Source of the DNA: Sphaerochaeta associata
GTDB taxonomy: Bacteria > Spirochaetota > Spirochaetia > Sphaerochaetales > Sphaerochaetaceae
Assembly (NCBI RefSeq): GCF_022869165.1
Contig: NZ_CP094929.1
Coordinates: 1,550,001 to 1,614,000, forward strand
DNA length: 64,000 nucleotides
Reading direction: 5' to 3'
The notes beneath the pieces are model-generated. The model had not been told where the DNA came from. It worked only from the letters and a program-made list of their open reading frames with translations, and did no database searches. The first letter of the stretch is position 1; the number at the start of each line of letters is the position of its first letter. The position numbers and the translations under genes are program-made. Shown one piece after another: positions 52,711 through 60,756 of this stretch.

Positions 52711-54045
52711 TTATTTCCTTTGTAGTATCGTTAACGCCTCTTGCAGCGTCAGATTGGGATGGTTTTCTCGGTTTGCCAGATGTCTCAGGGTGAACCGATT
52801 CTGCTCTTCCTCTTCCTTGCTTACAAGAATGGCATAGGATATGGCATTGTTCTCGGCCCACTTGTACTGGGCTGCCAACTTCTTGTCCGTGAGATGGACG
52901 CAGACTCTCAAGCCTGCCTTCCTCAGGGACCTGGCAAGTTGGTCGTAATAGGCGAAGCCAGCCATATCGGTGTTGAAAATGGCTACATCGGCCGAACTGG
53001 TGGACTGCACGATGGGACTTTCCAGTTCCTCCAGTGCAGCCAAAAGACGGTCGAGTCCGATGGAAGAACCAACACCGGGAAGGTTCTCCTTCGTATACAG
53101 GCTTGCCAGGTCGTTGTACCTTCCTCCGCTGCATACCGAACCGAAGTTCGGCAGTTGCGTGAGGAAGGTTTCATAGACAATGCCTGTGTAGTAGTCAAGT
53201 CCTCGGGTGATGGACGGGTCGAATACGAAGTGATCGGCTATACCCGCCTTCATCAGATAGGCATGGATGGCCCTCATCCGTTTCGTGTGAACTTCTTCAT
53301 TGCCGGCGAGGGAGCTCAAGCGGTCAAGCGTCTCCAAAAAACTCTCGTTCTCGTTCTCCTTGTGGATATAAGCAAGAATTTGGTTCGCTTTTTCGCTGCT
53401 GCCGGTAATCTCTGCAAGCTGGGAAGCTACCTCTTCCTTGCCGATTTTCCTGAGTTTGTCCACGGTCCTGAGAATTTCGGTGCTCTTGTCCAGTATGTCC
53501 AAATGGGCGAGGAAGGCATTGAACAGACCCCTGTGGGCGATGCAGAACTGATAATTCTCGACTCCCATGACAGAGAAGGAGCTGTCCATCATTGAGAGAA
53601 TCTCAAAGTCGGCCTCCGCATTATCGACACCTACAATGTCAAAGTCGCACTGGGTGAACTCCCTGTATCTTCCTTTCTGGGGATTCTCGCCACGCCATAC
53701 CTTGTCTATATGAAACCGCTTGAAGGGTAGGGCGAGTTCGCTTTGATGTTGGGCGAGAAAGCGGGCGAACGGTACGGTGAGGTCGAAACGCAGAGCCACA
53801 TCACGCTCTCCATTGTCCTTGAAGTGAAATATCTGTTTATCTGTCTCACCACCACCCTTGCCGAGCAGCACTTCGGTATATTCCAACACCGGTGTATCAA
53901 TGGGGACAAAGCCATAGGAAGAGAAATGGGTTTCCAGTTTGCTGATAATCGCCTTTTTGGGGATTTCCATAGCGGGCAGGAAGTCACGGAACCCTTTCAG
54001 AACCCTCGGTTCGATGATGCTTCCGGCCTTTGTTTTGTCGCTCAT
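52711..54045 (-). CDS. hisS: Histidyl-tRNA synthetase
   Basis: The 444-residue class II synthetase charges tRNA-His. Motif 2 is around FRHIDKVWRGENPQKGRYREF-like residues near 115, the histidine-A motif RGLDYYTGIVYE is near 280, and motif 3 SSIGLDRLLAAL near 330. Length is normal. The ATG has AGGAG 9 bases upstream. It shares its operon with the DEAH helicase. Confidence 0.97.
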   Translation of the reverse strand: MSDKTKAGSIIEPRVLKGFRDFLPAMEIPKKAIISKLETHFSSYGFVPIDTPVLEYTEVLLGKGGGETDKQIFHFKDNGERDVALRFDLTVPFARFLAQHQSELALPFKRFHIDKVWRGENPQKGRYREFTQCDFDIVGVDNAEADFEILSMMDSSFSVMGVENYQFCIAHRGLFNAFLAHLDILDKSTEILRTVDKLRKIGKEEVASQLAEITGSSEKANQILAYIHKENENESFLETLDRLSSLAGNEEVHTKRMRAIHAYLMKAGIADHFVFDPSITRGLDYYTGIVYETFLTQLPNFGSVCSGGRYNDLASLYTKENLPGVGSSIGLDRLLAALEELESPIVQSTSSADVAIFNTDMAGFAYYDQLARSLRKAGLRVCVHLTDKKLAAQYKWAENNAISYAILVSKEEEEQNRFTLRHLANRENHPNLTLQEALTILQRK

Positions 54046-54092
54046 TGATTCATACTCCTGTTGTGTTTTTAGAGTGGATGGTGTACAAAGAG

Positions 54093-54120
54093 TGTATAAC
54101 GAATCGCTTGTTCACTGCAA
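54093..54120 (-). promoter_or_regulatory. Promoter of hisS
   Basis: On the minus strand TTGCAG (54115-54120), 16 bases, TATACA (54093-54098), 48 bases before the ATG. Confidence 0.6.
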
Positions 54121-54163
54121 TACGCGGTTCTTTCCACACTATACAACTTCATTTGAGAGCAAT

Positions 54164-55429
54164 ATGCTGATACGATACAAACAAGACGAATTAGGAAAGA
54201 CCCTGCCTGTTGCCAATATCTATACGCAACCCGAGCATAAGATCCAAGCCAGCCTGCTTGACAAGGATGCCCTATGGGCGATCAAGAAACTCCAAGCCAG
54301 CGGTGCGGAGGCCTATTTGGTCGGTGGTGCCGTTCGGGACATGATGCTCGGCACCACTCCCAAGGATTTTGATATTGCCACCAGTGCATCACCAAGACAG
54401 ATCCAACGAATGTTCTGGAATGCCAGAATCATAGGAAAGCGTTTCAAGCTGGTGCATCTGGTTTTCAAGGACAAGGTTTTGGAAGTCTCCACCTTCAGAA
54501 GCGGTGAGGAGGCTTTGGACGGGAACAATAATGTGTTCGGTTCCATCGATCAGGATGCAAAACGCCGCGATTTCTCCATCAACAGCTTCTATTACGACCC
54601 CACCAGCGGCCAGTTGCTGGATTTCAACCATGCCATGGAGGATTTCAAGAAAAAACGCATCAGTTCAATTATTGACTTGGATGAATCCTTCAAAGAGGAC
54701 CCGGTCAGGATGATCCGGGCGATCAAGTACTCTGTATCAACCGGTTTCACCTTGCGTTGGAGCATTAAAATGGCCATCCGCAAGTACTCGAATGAACTTT
54801 CGCGGGTTTCTACAAGCCGGCTGACCGAAGAGGTGAACAAGATACTGGCCAGCGGTCACAGTTGTGATATTTTCAATGAGCTGAAGCGATACAAGCTTCT
54901 GGTTTTCATGCTGCCGGCCTTTTCCATTTACAGCAGTTATCCACAGGTGCAGTCGAGCCTGAAGGAGATGGACAAGCAGGTAATGCTTGCAAAGCAGGGG
55001 AAAGGCGCTGAAGTTCAGCTGGCAGACATGATCAAGGCTCTCGTTGATCCTTTGATCGTCTTTACCGATGAACAGCTGACAATCGACCAGCGCTTCAAGG
55101 AGACGTTCAGGCAGATCAAGGTGCTGATCAGCCCCATGACTCCGTCCAACTATGATATTGAGCTTGCCAGCGAACGACTGTTGTGCGAGCGAGGATTCAA
55201 GACTCCCCGCAACTGTGTCCGTGTGCAGCGCCCTGCCAATCGTATTCCCGGTCGCAGGCCTGCAGCAGCCGCTCAGCGCAAGCCCAGGGGCGAGGTGTCA
55301 GCCGAAGGGGCGAAGAAGCGAAGAACCAGAAAACGGGGACCGAAGAAGAGCCCGATGGCTATTGCAGGTGCACAGGCGCATTCCGAGCTGCCTGCAGCTC
55401 AGACCAGTGCTGAGGTGCATGACCTTTAG
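54164..55429 (+). CDS. pcnB: Poly(A) polymerase (class II nucleotidyltransferase, PcnB-like)
   Basis: A 421-residue member of the CCA-adding/poly(A) polymerase family. The head has GGAVRDMMLG and DFDIAT near residue 55-75, and IIGKRFKLVHLVF near 95 matches the signature that separates PcnB from CCA enzymes. RRDFSINSFYY follows near 135. The C-terminal 60 residues are Lys/Arg/Pro-rich, typical of PcnB. Poly(A) addition marks RNAs for decay. A separate cca gene exists (27909). The ATG at 54164 follows GAGAG; the frame is open further back but only inside hisS. Its stop overlaps that of the next gene on the other strand. Confidence 0.9.
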   Translation: MLIRYKQDELGKTLPVANIYTQPEHKIQASLLDKDALWAIKKLQASGAEAYLVGGAVRDMMLGTTPKDFDIATSASPRQIQRMFWNARIIGKRFKLVHLVFKDKVLEVSTFRSGEEALDGNNNVFGSIDQDAKRRDFSINSFYYDPTSGQLLDFNHAMEDFKKKRISSIIDLDESFKEDPVRMIRAIKYSVSTGFTLRWSIKMAIRKYSNELSRVSTSRLTEEVNKILASGHSCDIFNELKRYKLLVFMLPAFSIYSSYPQVQSSLKEMDKQVMLAKQGKGAEVQLADMIKALVDPLIVFTDEQLTIDQRFKETFRQIKVLISPMTPSNYDIELASERLLCERGFKTPRNCVRVQRPANRIPGRRPAAAAQRKPRGEVSAEGAKKRRTRKRGPKKSPMAIAGAQAHSELPAAQTSAEVHDL

Positions 55430-56292
55430 CCCCATTCCTCGATTTCTATGTTGACGCTGGAGACAAAGATGCTCCCGTACTTTTCCAAGCTGTCGGCGAT
55501 GTACTCCTGCAGTTCTCCCAGCGTGGTGGAGATTTGGTGTTGCATCGGCACCCTGAGCTTGACCGTCAGGGCATAGCCTTCCGGTTTTATCTGGACCTGT
55601 ACGCGCTTTACCTTGATCTGCGAATCGAATTCGTCCAGGCAATGGGCAACCATTTGCGTAAGGGCCGCTTCACTGACGGTCACTTTGCTGTACTTTGAGA
55701 ATTCAGGTCGTACGATGGTTTTTTCAAAACTTACATTTCTCCGTTTGAAGGGAACCTTGCGGCCTTTCTTGTTCTGAAAGACTCGCATGGAATCGTAGAC
55801 GATCTGCGGATAGTTGCGGGTGATTTCTATGGAGGGAACCGGGATTACGTGCTTGCCTTCCGAGTAACGGATGCGCATTGCGGTCTCAATCTGCTCCTTG
55901 GTGGCAATATCCTCGATGCGAAACAGTTTCTCCGGCTGGGGTAGATTGAGTCTTGAAGCAATCTTATATACCATTTTTTCACTGGTTCCGATGATCAGCA
56001 CCCTATGGTACTTTTCCTTCGCCAGTGCATCGCTGACCTGCTTCTGATGTTCCAAATCATCGAATACGGCGGTACGAACAGCCGATAGGACATTCTCCTC
56101 CCGCTTCGCGGACTTCCCTGCAAGAATACGATCGCCACGGATGAGCAGACCATCATCAATGATTAAATCTATACGATATTTCTGGGCGACCAACTTGGAA
56201 CGGAAGCTTTTACCGGTACCGCTTTTACCGACAAGTGCATATACCTTCGTTCCCTTCAGTTTCCAGAAGGCATACTTAAATACTCGATTCAT
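55426..56292 (-). CDS. P-loop NTPase fused to an Asp23-like domain
   Basis: A 288-residue protein. Residues 1-180 contain Walker A VGKSGTGKSFRSK near 22 and an aspartate-rich IIDDGLLI near 48, suggesting a kinase or ATPase. The last 110 residues (VSEAALTQMVAHCLDEF through SSVNIEIEEWG) have the spacing and strand pattern of the Asp23/Gls24 (DUF322) domain. I do not recognise this combination as a named protein. The start is the ATG at 56292 or one three codons earlier (56301); neither has a ribosome-binding site, and TATAAT lies at 56300-56305. A much longer upstream frame overlaps rnfC and is not real. Confidence 0.72.
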   Translation of the reverse strand: MNRVFKYAFWKLKGTKVYALVGKSGTGKSFRSKLVAQKYRIDLIIDDGLLIRGDRILAGKSAKREENVLSAVRTAVFDDLEHQKQVSDALAKEKYHRVLIIGTSEKMVYKIASRLNLPQPEKLFRIEDIATKEQIETAMRIRYSEGKHVIPVPSIEITRNYPQIVYDSMRVFQNKKGRKVPFKRRNVSFEKTIVRPEFSKYSKVTVSEAALTQMVAHCLDEFDSQIKVKRVQVQIKPEGYALTVKLRVPMQHQISTTLGELQEYIADSLEKYGSIFVSSVNIEIEEWG

Positions 56293-56314
56293 GGTTCTCA
56301 TTATACTGAAATTC

Positions 56315-56343
56315 TTGTACAATAGAACTGTATTTGCTAAAAT
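56315..56343 (+). promoter_or_regulatory. Promoter of the rnf operon
   Basis: TTGTAC (56315-56320), 17 bases, TAAAAT (56338-56343), 43 bases before rnfC. It overlaps the divergent promoter region of the P-loop/Asp23 gene. Confidence 0.65.
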
Positions 56344-56386
56344 TCTCATTCTGTTCTGATAATCATCTACATAAGGAGCGTTATGC

Positions 56387-57697
56387 ATGCAGAAAGTACC
56401 TACGTTCAGCAAGGGTGGTGTGCATCCTGATGACAAGAAGGTATTCAGCCGTTCCCAGTCGATCGAAAGACTACCCATGCCGTCGGAGTTGATCGTCGCA
56501 CTGTCACAGCACCTAGGTGCACCGGCGAAAGCCCTCAAAGCCAAGGGCGATACCGTGCTCAAGGGAGAAAAAATAGGGGAGAGTGCAGGGTTCATCAGCT
56601 CTGATGTCCACTCACCTGTCAACGGCGTTATCAAGGAAGTCAGGCGGGTCAACCTTGCAAACAGCGTTCAATGCGATGCGTTTGTGATAGTTCCCGATGC
56701 CGAGCAACCCGATCAGGAAAGCGTTGAGCTCGATTGGAAAGAGCAAAGCAGTGCAGATTTGCTTGCTAAAATCAAGGATTTGGGCATTGTGGGCATGGGC
56801 GGAGCCACCTTCCCAGCCCATGTAAAGTTCACTGTTCCCCGTGACAAGAAGGTGGAAGCCTTTGTTGTCAATGGTGTGGAGTGTGAGCCCTACCTGACCG
56901 CCGACTATCGCATCATGCTCGAAAAAGGCGAACAAGCGCTCGAGGGAGCCATGATATGCGCCAAGATCACCGGAGCTCGGCGAGTTATCGTAGGTATCGA
57001 GATGAACAAGCCCGACTGCATCTCCCATCTGCAAGAAATCGTCAAGCAGAAGGGTTACCCGATTGAAATCGTAGGTTTAAAAGTCAAATATCCCCAGGGA
57101 GATGAGAAACAGTTGCTCAAGGCTACCATCCAACGGGAAATCCCTTCGGGGAAACTTCCTCTTGATGTCGGTGCCGTTGTGGCGAACATCGGCACTTGCA
57201 ATGCAATCTATGAAGCAATCGTATTGGGCAAGAGTCTCTACGAACGGGTGATCAGCGTCACCGGAGAGTGTATTGCCAACCCCAAGAACATCCTGGCTCC
57301 GGTGGGAACCAAGGTAAGCGACTTGCTCGCCTTCTGCGGTGGTTTTTCGAGTGAACCGGAAAAACTGGTCAGCGGCGGACCTATGATGGGTTTCTCTTTT
57401 TTCGATTTGGAAACCCCCATCACCAAGGGAAGCAGCGGACTGCTTGCTCTGCCTCCTCAGAAAAAGGTCCGTACTACACCGTGTCTGAACTGCGGGCGCT
57501 GTGTTGCAGCCTGCCCGATCGGATTGATGCCGGCAAGGCTGTATCGCCTGATCGACAATGGTCGCTATGAAGAGGCGATGCAGACCAGTCTTATGGACTG
57601 CAAGGAGTGCGGTTGCTGCTCTTATGTATGTCCGGCGCACCTGCCGCTCGTGCATACCATGAAGACTGGAAAGAAACTGGGGAGAAAGAAGAAATGA
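56387..57697 (+). CDS. rnfC: Rnf electron transport complex subunit C
   Basis: RnfC is the NADH-binding peripheral subunit of the Rnf complex, which couples electron flow between ferredoxin and NAD to Na+ or H+ transport. The 436-residue protein has the NADH/FMN-type domain with GMGGATFPAHVK near residue 140 and NGVECEPYLTADYR near 162, then two [4Fe-4S] motifs, CLNCGRCVAACPIG near 365 and CKECGCCSYVCPAH near 405. The ATG at 56387 follows AAGGAG. rnfD starts within its stop codon. Confidence 0.97.
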   Translation: MQKVPTFSKGGVHPDDKKVFSRSQSIERLPMPSELIVALSQHLGAPAKALKAKGDTVLKGEKIGESAGFISSDVHSPVNGVIKEVRRVNLANSVQCDAFVIVPDAEQPDQESVELDWKEQSSADLLAKIKDLGIVGMGGATFPAHVKFTVPRDKKVEAFVVNGVECEPYLTADYRIMLEKGEQALEGAMICAKITGARRVIVGIEMNKPDCISHLQEIVKQKGYPIEIVGLKVKYPQGDEKQLLKATIQREIPSGKLPLDVGAVVANIGTCNAIYEAIVLGKSLYERVISVTGECIANPKNILAPVGTKVSDLLAFCGGFSSEPEKLVSGGPMMGFSFFDLETPITKGSSGLLALPPQKKVRTTPCLNCGRCVAACPIGLMPARLYRLIDNGRYEEAMQTSLMDCKECGCCSYVCPAHLPLVHTMKTGKKLGRKKK

Positions 57698-58788
57698 ATA
57701 AACCTACCTTGACGGTTTCCTCTTCACCACATCTTCATGCGAAGACGGATACTGCATCAATTATGTGGATTGTATCGCTGGCCTTGGCACCGGCCACCTT
57801 GTGGGGTGTCTATGTGTTCGGCTTGCGTTCAGCTCTTGTTTTGGCGGTTGCCATTGCAAGTTCTCTGCTCTGTGAATTTTTGCTGGGGAAAGTCAGCAAG
57901 GAATCGACCTTGTGGGACGGCTCAGCCTTCCTTACCGGCTTGTTGGTCGGCTTGAATATGAGTCCTTCGGTTCCGTTGTTCATTCCCTTCCTTGCAAGTG
58001 CCTTTGCAATTTTTGTTGCAAAGTGGGTGTTCGGAGGTTTGGGAGCCAACTGGGCGAACCCGGCTCTTGCCGGCCGTGTGTTCGTGTTTTTCTCTTTCAC
58101 GACACCTATGTCCAGCTATGTAACCCCCAAAACACTTGCATCTGCGATGCCTGACGCCTTGGCTTCTGCAACTCCTCTCGGATTTGCCAAGACTGCCATT
58201 GCTTCGGGAACGCTTGGCATGGATGCAAACGCCCTCTTGGAAGGAGCCTCGTATCCGGCCACTTCATTTGCACAGTCCATCTCCTCGGTGACGGGGTTCA
58301 GTGCCTACAGCATAGACTCCTTCTTGGGAAATGTAGCCGGTTGTATCGGAGAAGTGAGTGCTTTGGCTCTGCTGATCGGTGGTATTTTCCTGTTGGTCTC
58401 CAAAATCATTACCTGGCATATCCCGGTAACATACCTGTTGAGTGTAGGTGTCTTCTCTTGGATCTTCGGAGGTATTCCTTCGGCGAATGGAGCTTTCAGC
58501 GGGTCTTTCTTCCCCTCGATGTTCTCCGGTGGTCTGATGCTGGGAGCCTTGTTCATGGCTACCGACTACGTCACCAGCCCCATCAGTCACAAGGGTCAGA
58601 TAGTCTACGGTCTTGGTTGCGGCTTCTTCACCTTTCTCTTCCGATATTTCGGCAGCATGCCCGAGGCCGTCTCGGTCTCCATTCTTCTGATGAATATCCT
58701 GACCCCCACCATCGACAGGTATATCATTCCCCGCAAATTCGGCGATACGCGAGAACTGCGCAAGAAACAGAAGGAGGCTAAAGTATGA
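57694..58788 (+). CDS. rnfD: Rnf electron transport complex subunit D
   Basis: A 364-residue inner-membrane subunit with many hydrophobic helices. The ASATPLG motif near residue 160 marks the threonine that carries covalent FMN. The ATG overlaps the rnfC stop (ATGA) and has GGAG upstream; an earlier in-frame start lies inside rnfC. Its own stop overlaps the start of rnfG. Confidence 0.96.
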   Translation: MNKPTLTVSSSPHLHAKTDTASIMWIVSLALAPATLWGVYVFGLRSALVLAVAIASSLLCEFLLGKVSKESTLWDGSAFLTGLLVGLNMSPSVPLFIPFLASAFAIFVAKWVFGGLGANWANPALAGRVFVFFSFTTPMSSYVTPKTLASAMPDALASATPLGFAKTAIASGTLGMDANALLEGASYPATSFAQSISSVTGFSAYSIDSFLGNVAGCIGEVSALALLIGGIFLLVSKIITWHIPVTYLLSVGVFSWIFGGIPSANGAFSGSFFPSMFSGGLMLGALFMATDYVTSPISHKGQIVYGLGCGFFTFLFRYFGSMPEAVSVSILLMNILTPTIDRYIIPRKFGDTRELRKKQKEAKV

Positions 58789-59342
58789 CCAAGAATATTA
58801 AATATGCCCTGATCCTTCTCTCTATCTGTGCCGTCTGTGCTTTCGCCCTGGCCTTGACGAATTCCATCACAGAGCCGGTCATCATCAAAATGGACGCTGA
58901 AAAACGTCTCAATGCCCTGAAGGCGGTAAGCGGCGGTTATACGATTGGTGAGCAGAAAGAAGTCAGTGGCCATGCATATGTAACGTATGCTATAGAGCTT
59001 TCCGACAATTCCAAGACTGCCGGCTACATCGTGGGACTGAAGAGTGCAGGCTATGGCGGTGAGATGACCTTGGTTGCATCCTATACCACACAAGGTGAAA
59101 TGCTGTTTGCTCAGCTTTTAACCCATACCGAGACTCCTGGACTTGGTAAGAAAGCCGAGGAAGCAGGGTACATGGACAAGTTCAAGGGAACCGGTGCTGC
59201 TAAGCCGGTACCGACGAATAAAACCATGCTCGGCGATAGTGAGGCCCAAGCTGTAAGCGGCTCGTCGGTGACCTTCACAGCAGTTGCAAAGGCCATAAAC
59301 GGTGGCAGCGAGTATGTGAAAAGCCTTGGAGGTGCAAAGTGA
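58785..59342 (+). CDS. rnfG: Rnf electron transport complex subunit G
   Basis: A 185-residue subunit with one N-terminal membrane helix (about residues 7-28) and a periplasmic FMN-binding domain. The FMN threonine is in VSGSSVTFTAV near 160. GGAGG within its last codons serves the native rnfE start, a GTG at 59339 that overlaps the rnfG stop. Confidence 0.96.
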   Translation: MTKNIKYALILLSICAVCAFALALTNSITEPVIIKMDAEKRLNALKAVSGGYTIGEQKEVSGHAYVTYAIELSDNSKTAGYIVGLKSAGYGGEMTLVASYTTQGEMLFAQLLTHTETPGLGKKAEEAGYMDKFKGTGAAKPVPTNKTMLGDSEAQAVSGSSVTFTAVAKAINGGSEYVKSLGGAK

Positions 59343-59363
59343 AAGCCAATATGAAAGAACTTA
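59339..59363 (+). pseudogene. rnfE: rnfE, severed first codons
   Basis: The native rnfE start: GTG at 59339, six bases after GGAGG and overlapping the rnfG stop. Eight codons (M-K-A-N-M-K-E-L) and the first base of the ninth remain before the insertion sequence begins at 59364. Read on into the IS, the frame stops after 17 codons. Joining base 59363 to 60848 restores a continuous rnfE. Confidence 0.88.
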
Positions 59364-59379
59364 GAGGCTCTTGCAAAAT
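59364..59379 (+). repeat. Left terminal inverted repeat of the IS
   Basis: GAGGCTCTTGCAAAAT, identical in inverted form to 60828-60843. The bases before it, CTTA, are the target duplication. Confidence 0.95.
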
Positions 59380-59407
59380 AGCAAAAGCCTGACATTTCCA
59401 TGCTTCC

Positions 59408-59426
59408 GGGCTGCCTGAGGCAGCTT
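59408..59426 (+). repeat. Hairpin in the IS left leader
   Basis: GCTGCC-TGA-GGCAGC (59410-59415 with 59419-59424), extendable by two G-U pairs. There is no T-run, so it is not a plain terminator. It may slow transcripts that enter from rnfG. Confidence 0.6.
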
Positions 59427-59479
59427 CAGAAGCCCAGCCTAGATGAAAACAAGCATGTAATTTGAAGATTTGTATAGAA

Positions 59480-59542
59480 ATGGACCTGACAATCCTTTAT
59501 AATATGATTAACTACAAACAATTAGAAGGAGAGCAGGTCCAT
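59480..59542 (+). promoter_or_regulatory. Transposase promoter inside an inverted pair that covers the start codon
   Basis: TATAAT at 59498-59503 is the likely -10 box (its -35 is poor). ATGGACCTG (59480-59488) is perfectly complementary to CAGGTCCAT (59534-59542), which includes the first two bases of the transposase ATG. The left arm lies upstream of the -10, so only transcripts entering from outside would contain both arms and fold over the start. Confidence 0.6.
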
Positions 59543-60653
59543 GAAAAGCATAGCAGAAATCCTCGGCGGTTGCCAGATGGTATTCGGTATTTCTTTCGAC
59601 ATCCAAGAGGTTTTCGAAGGGTATGTGACCGCCGAACACCGTACGTTCATCCAGATGCTGCAGGTGATAGAGGAATTTATGCCTGCATGCGAACGCAAGG
59701 AAAGCCTGCTCGGACGCAAGGGCTATGATGAGACGGCGATGATCCGTTCAGCCTTGGCCAAACAGTTTTTCAAGATTCCCACCGTCACCTCGCTTCGCAA
59801 CCGCCTGCTCAGCGATCCGTCGCTGCGGCAGGTCTGCGGGTTCACCTCCGTACCCAGCGAGGCCACCTTCAGCAGGAAATTTGCATCCCATGCACGCCAA
59901 AGACTCATGGAGAAGGCGCTGGGCCCCTTGGTAAGCTCCTATCTGGACGGCCGCATCGTGGGTCATGTCAGCCGGGACTCCACGGCCATCGAGGCGCGCG
60001 AGAAGGCCGTGAACAAGAAGAAGGAAGTGATCCCGAGGGGGAAACCCGGCAGGCCCAGGAAAGGCTCTGAGTCGAAAACCAAGAAGCAAAACGTTCTGCA
60101 GAAGCAACTTGGCCAGACTGCCGAACAGGCAGTCGAGGAATTGAACTCCCAGTGCAGCTGGGGATGCAAGCGCAACAGCCAGGGCAACCGCAACTATTGG
60201 AAGGGCTACAAGCTTCACCTGGATGTCACCGACAGCGGCATTCCCGTCAGCACCATCGTCACGGGTGCCAACGTACATGACAGCCAAGCGGCGATTCCCT
60301 TGGAGCGGATGACCGGGCAGCGGATCAAACACCTGTACTCGCTGATGGACAGCGCCTACGATGCAAAGCCCATCAAGGACTTCATCATCGGAAACGGCAG
60401 GATGCCCATCATCGACCCGAACAAGCGGCGCAAGCAGCAACGGGTCCTCTCCCCCTCTGAAAAGCAGCGGTTCAGGATCCGTTCGACCGTCGAACGATCC
60501 AACTCCCACCTCAAGGATTGGCTTATTCCGCCGAAGATCATGGTCAGGGGGACGGAGAAGGTCTCCCACTGCCTGATGACCGGCGTGCTGTGCCTTGCTG
60601 CAATCAAGATACTGCAGTATTGCATCCTGCCGGGCATCCAGAAAACTGCGTAA
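59541..60653 (+). CDS. IS4/IS5-superfamily DDE transposase
   Basis: A 370-residue transposase. The N-terminal half resembles the DUF772 domain of IS5/IS1182-type enzymes. The acidic triad can be placed at Asp in SRDSTAIEAREK near residue 148, Asp in SLMDSAYDAKP near 270, and Glu in STVERSNSHLKDW near 320. A Lys/Arg-rich segment (RGKPGRPRKGS) near 168 is inserted between the first two. The ATG follows GGAGAG by 7 bases. The gene is intact, so the element may be able to move. Confidence 0.92.
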   Translation: MKSIAEILGGCQMVFGISFDIQEVFEGYVTAEHRTFIQMLQVIEEFMPACERKESLLGRKGYDETAMIRSALAKQFFKIPTVTSLRNRLLSDPSLRQVCGFTSVPSEATFSRKFASHARQRLMEKALGPLVSSYLDGRIVGHVSRDSTAIEAREKAVNKKKEVIPRGKPGRPRKGSESKTKKQNVLQKQLGQTAEQAVEELNSQCSWGCKRNSQGNRNYWKGYKLHLDVTDSGIPVSTIVTGANVHDSQAAIPLERMTGQRIKHLYSLMDSAYDAKPIKDFIIGNGRMPIIDPNKRRKQQRVLSPSEKQRFRIRSTVERSNSHLKDWLIPPKIMVRGTEKVSHCLMTGVLCLAAIKILQYCILPGIQKTA

Positions 60654-60756
60654 CACCACAAAGAGCAATGATGCATTCGCCTATCGTGGGGTAGGTGTGT
60701 CTTCTTGCACTCGATTATCGATGGACCGGGCGTATTTACTCGTTTGAAGCCCTTGA

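Noticed and set aside
53939-54163. A longer pcnB starting at 53939
   Set aside because: The extension lies antisense to hisS and its promoter; family similarity begins after the ATG at 54164.
56293-56652. A longer version of the P-loop/Asp23 gene starting at 56652
   Set aside because: The extra N-terminus is low-complexity, runs antisense to rnfC and across two promoters, and the domain begins only after 56301.
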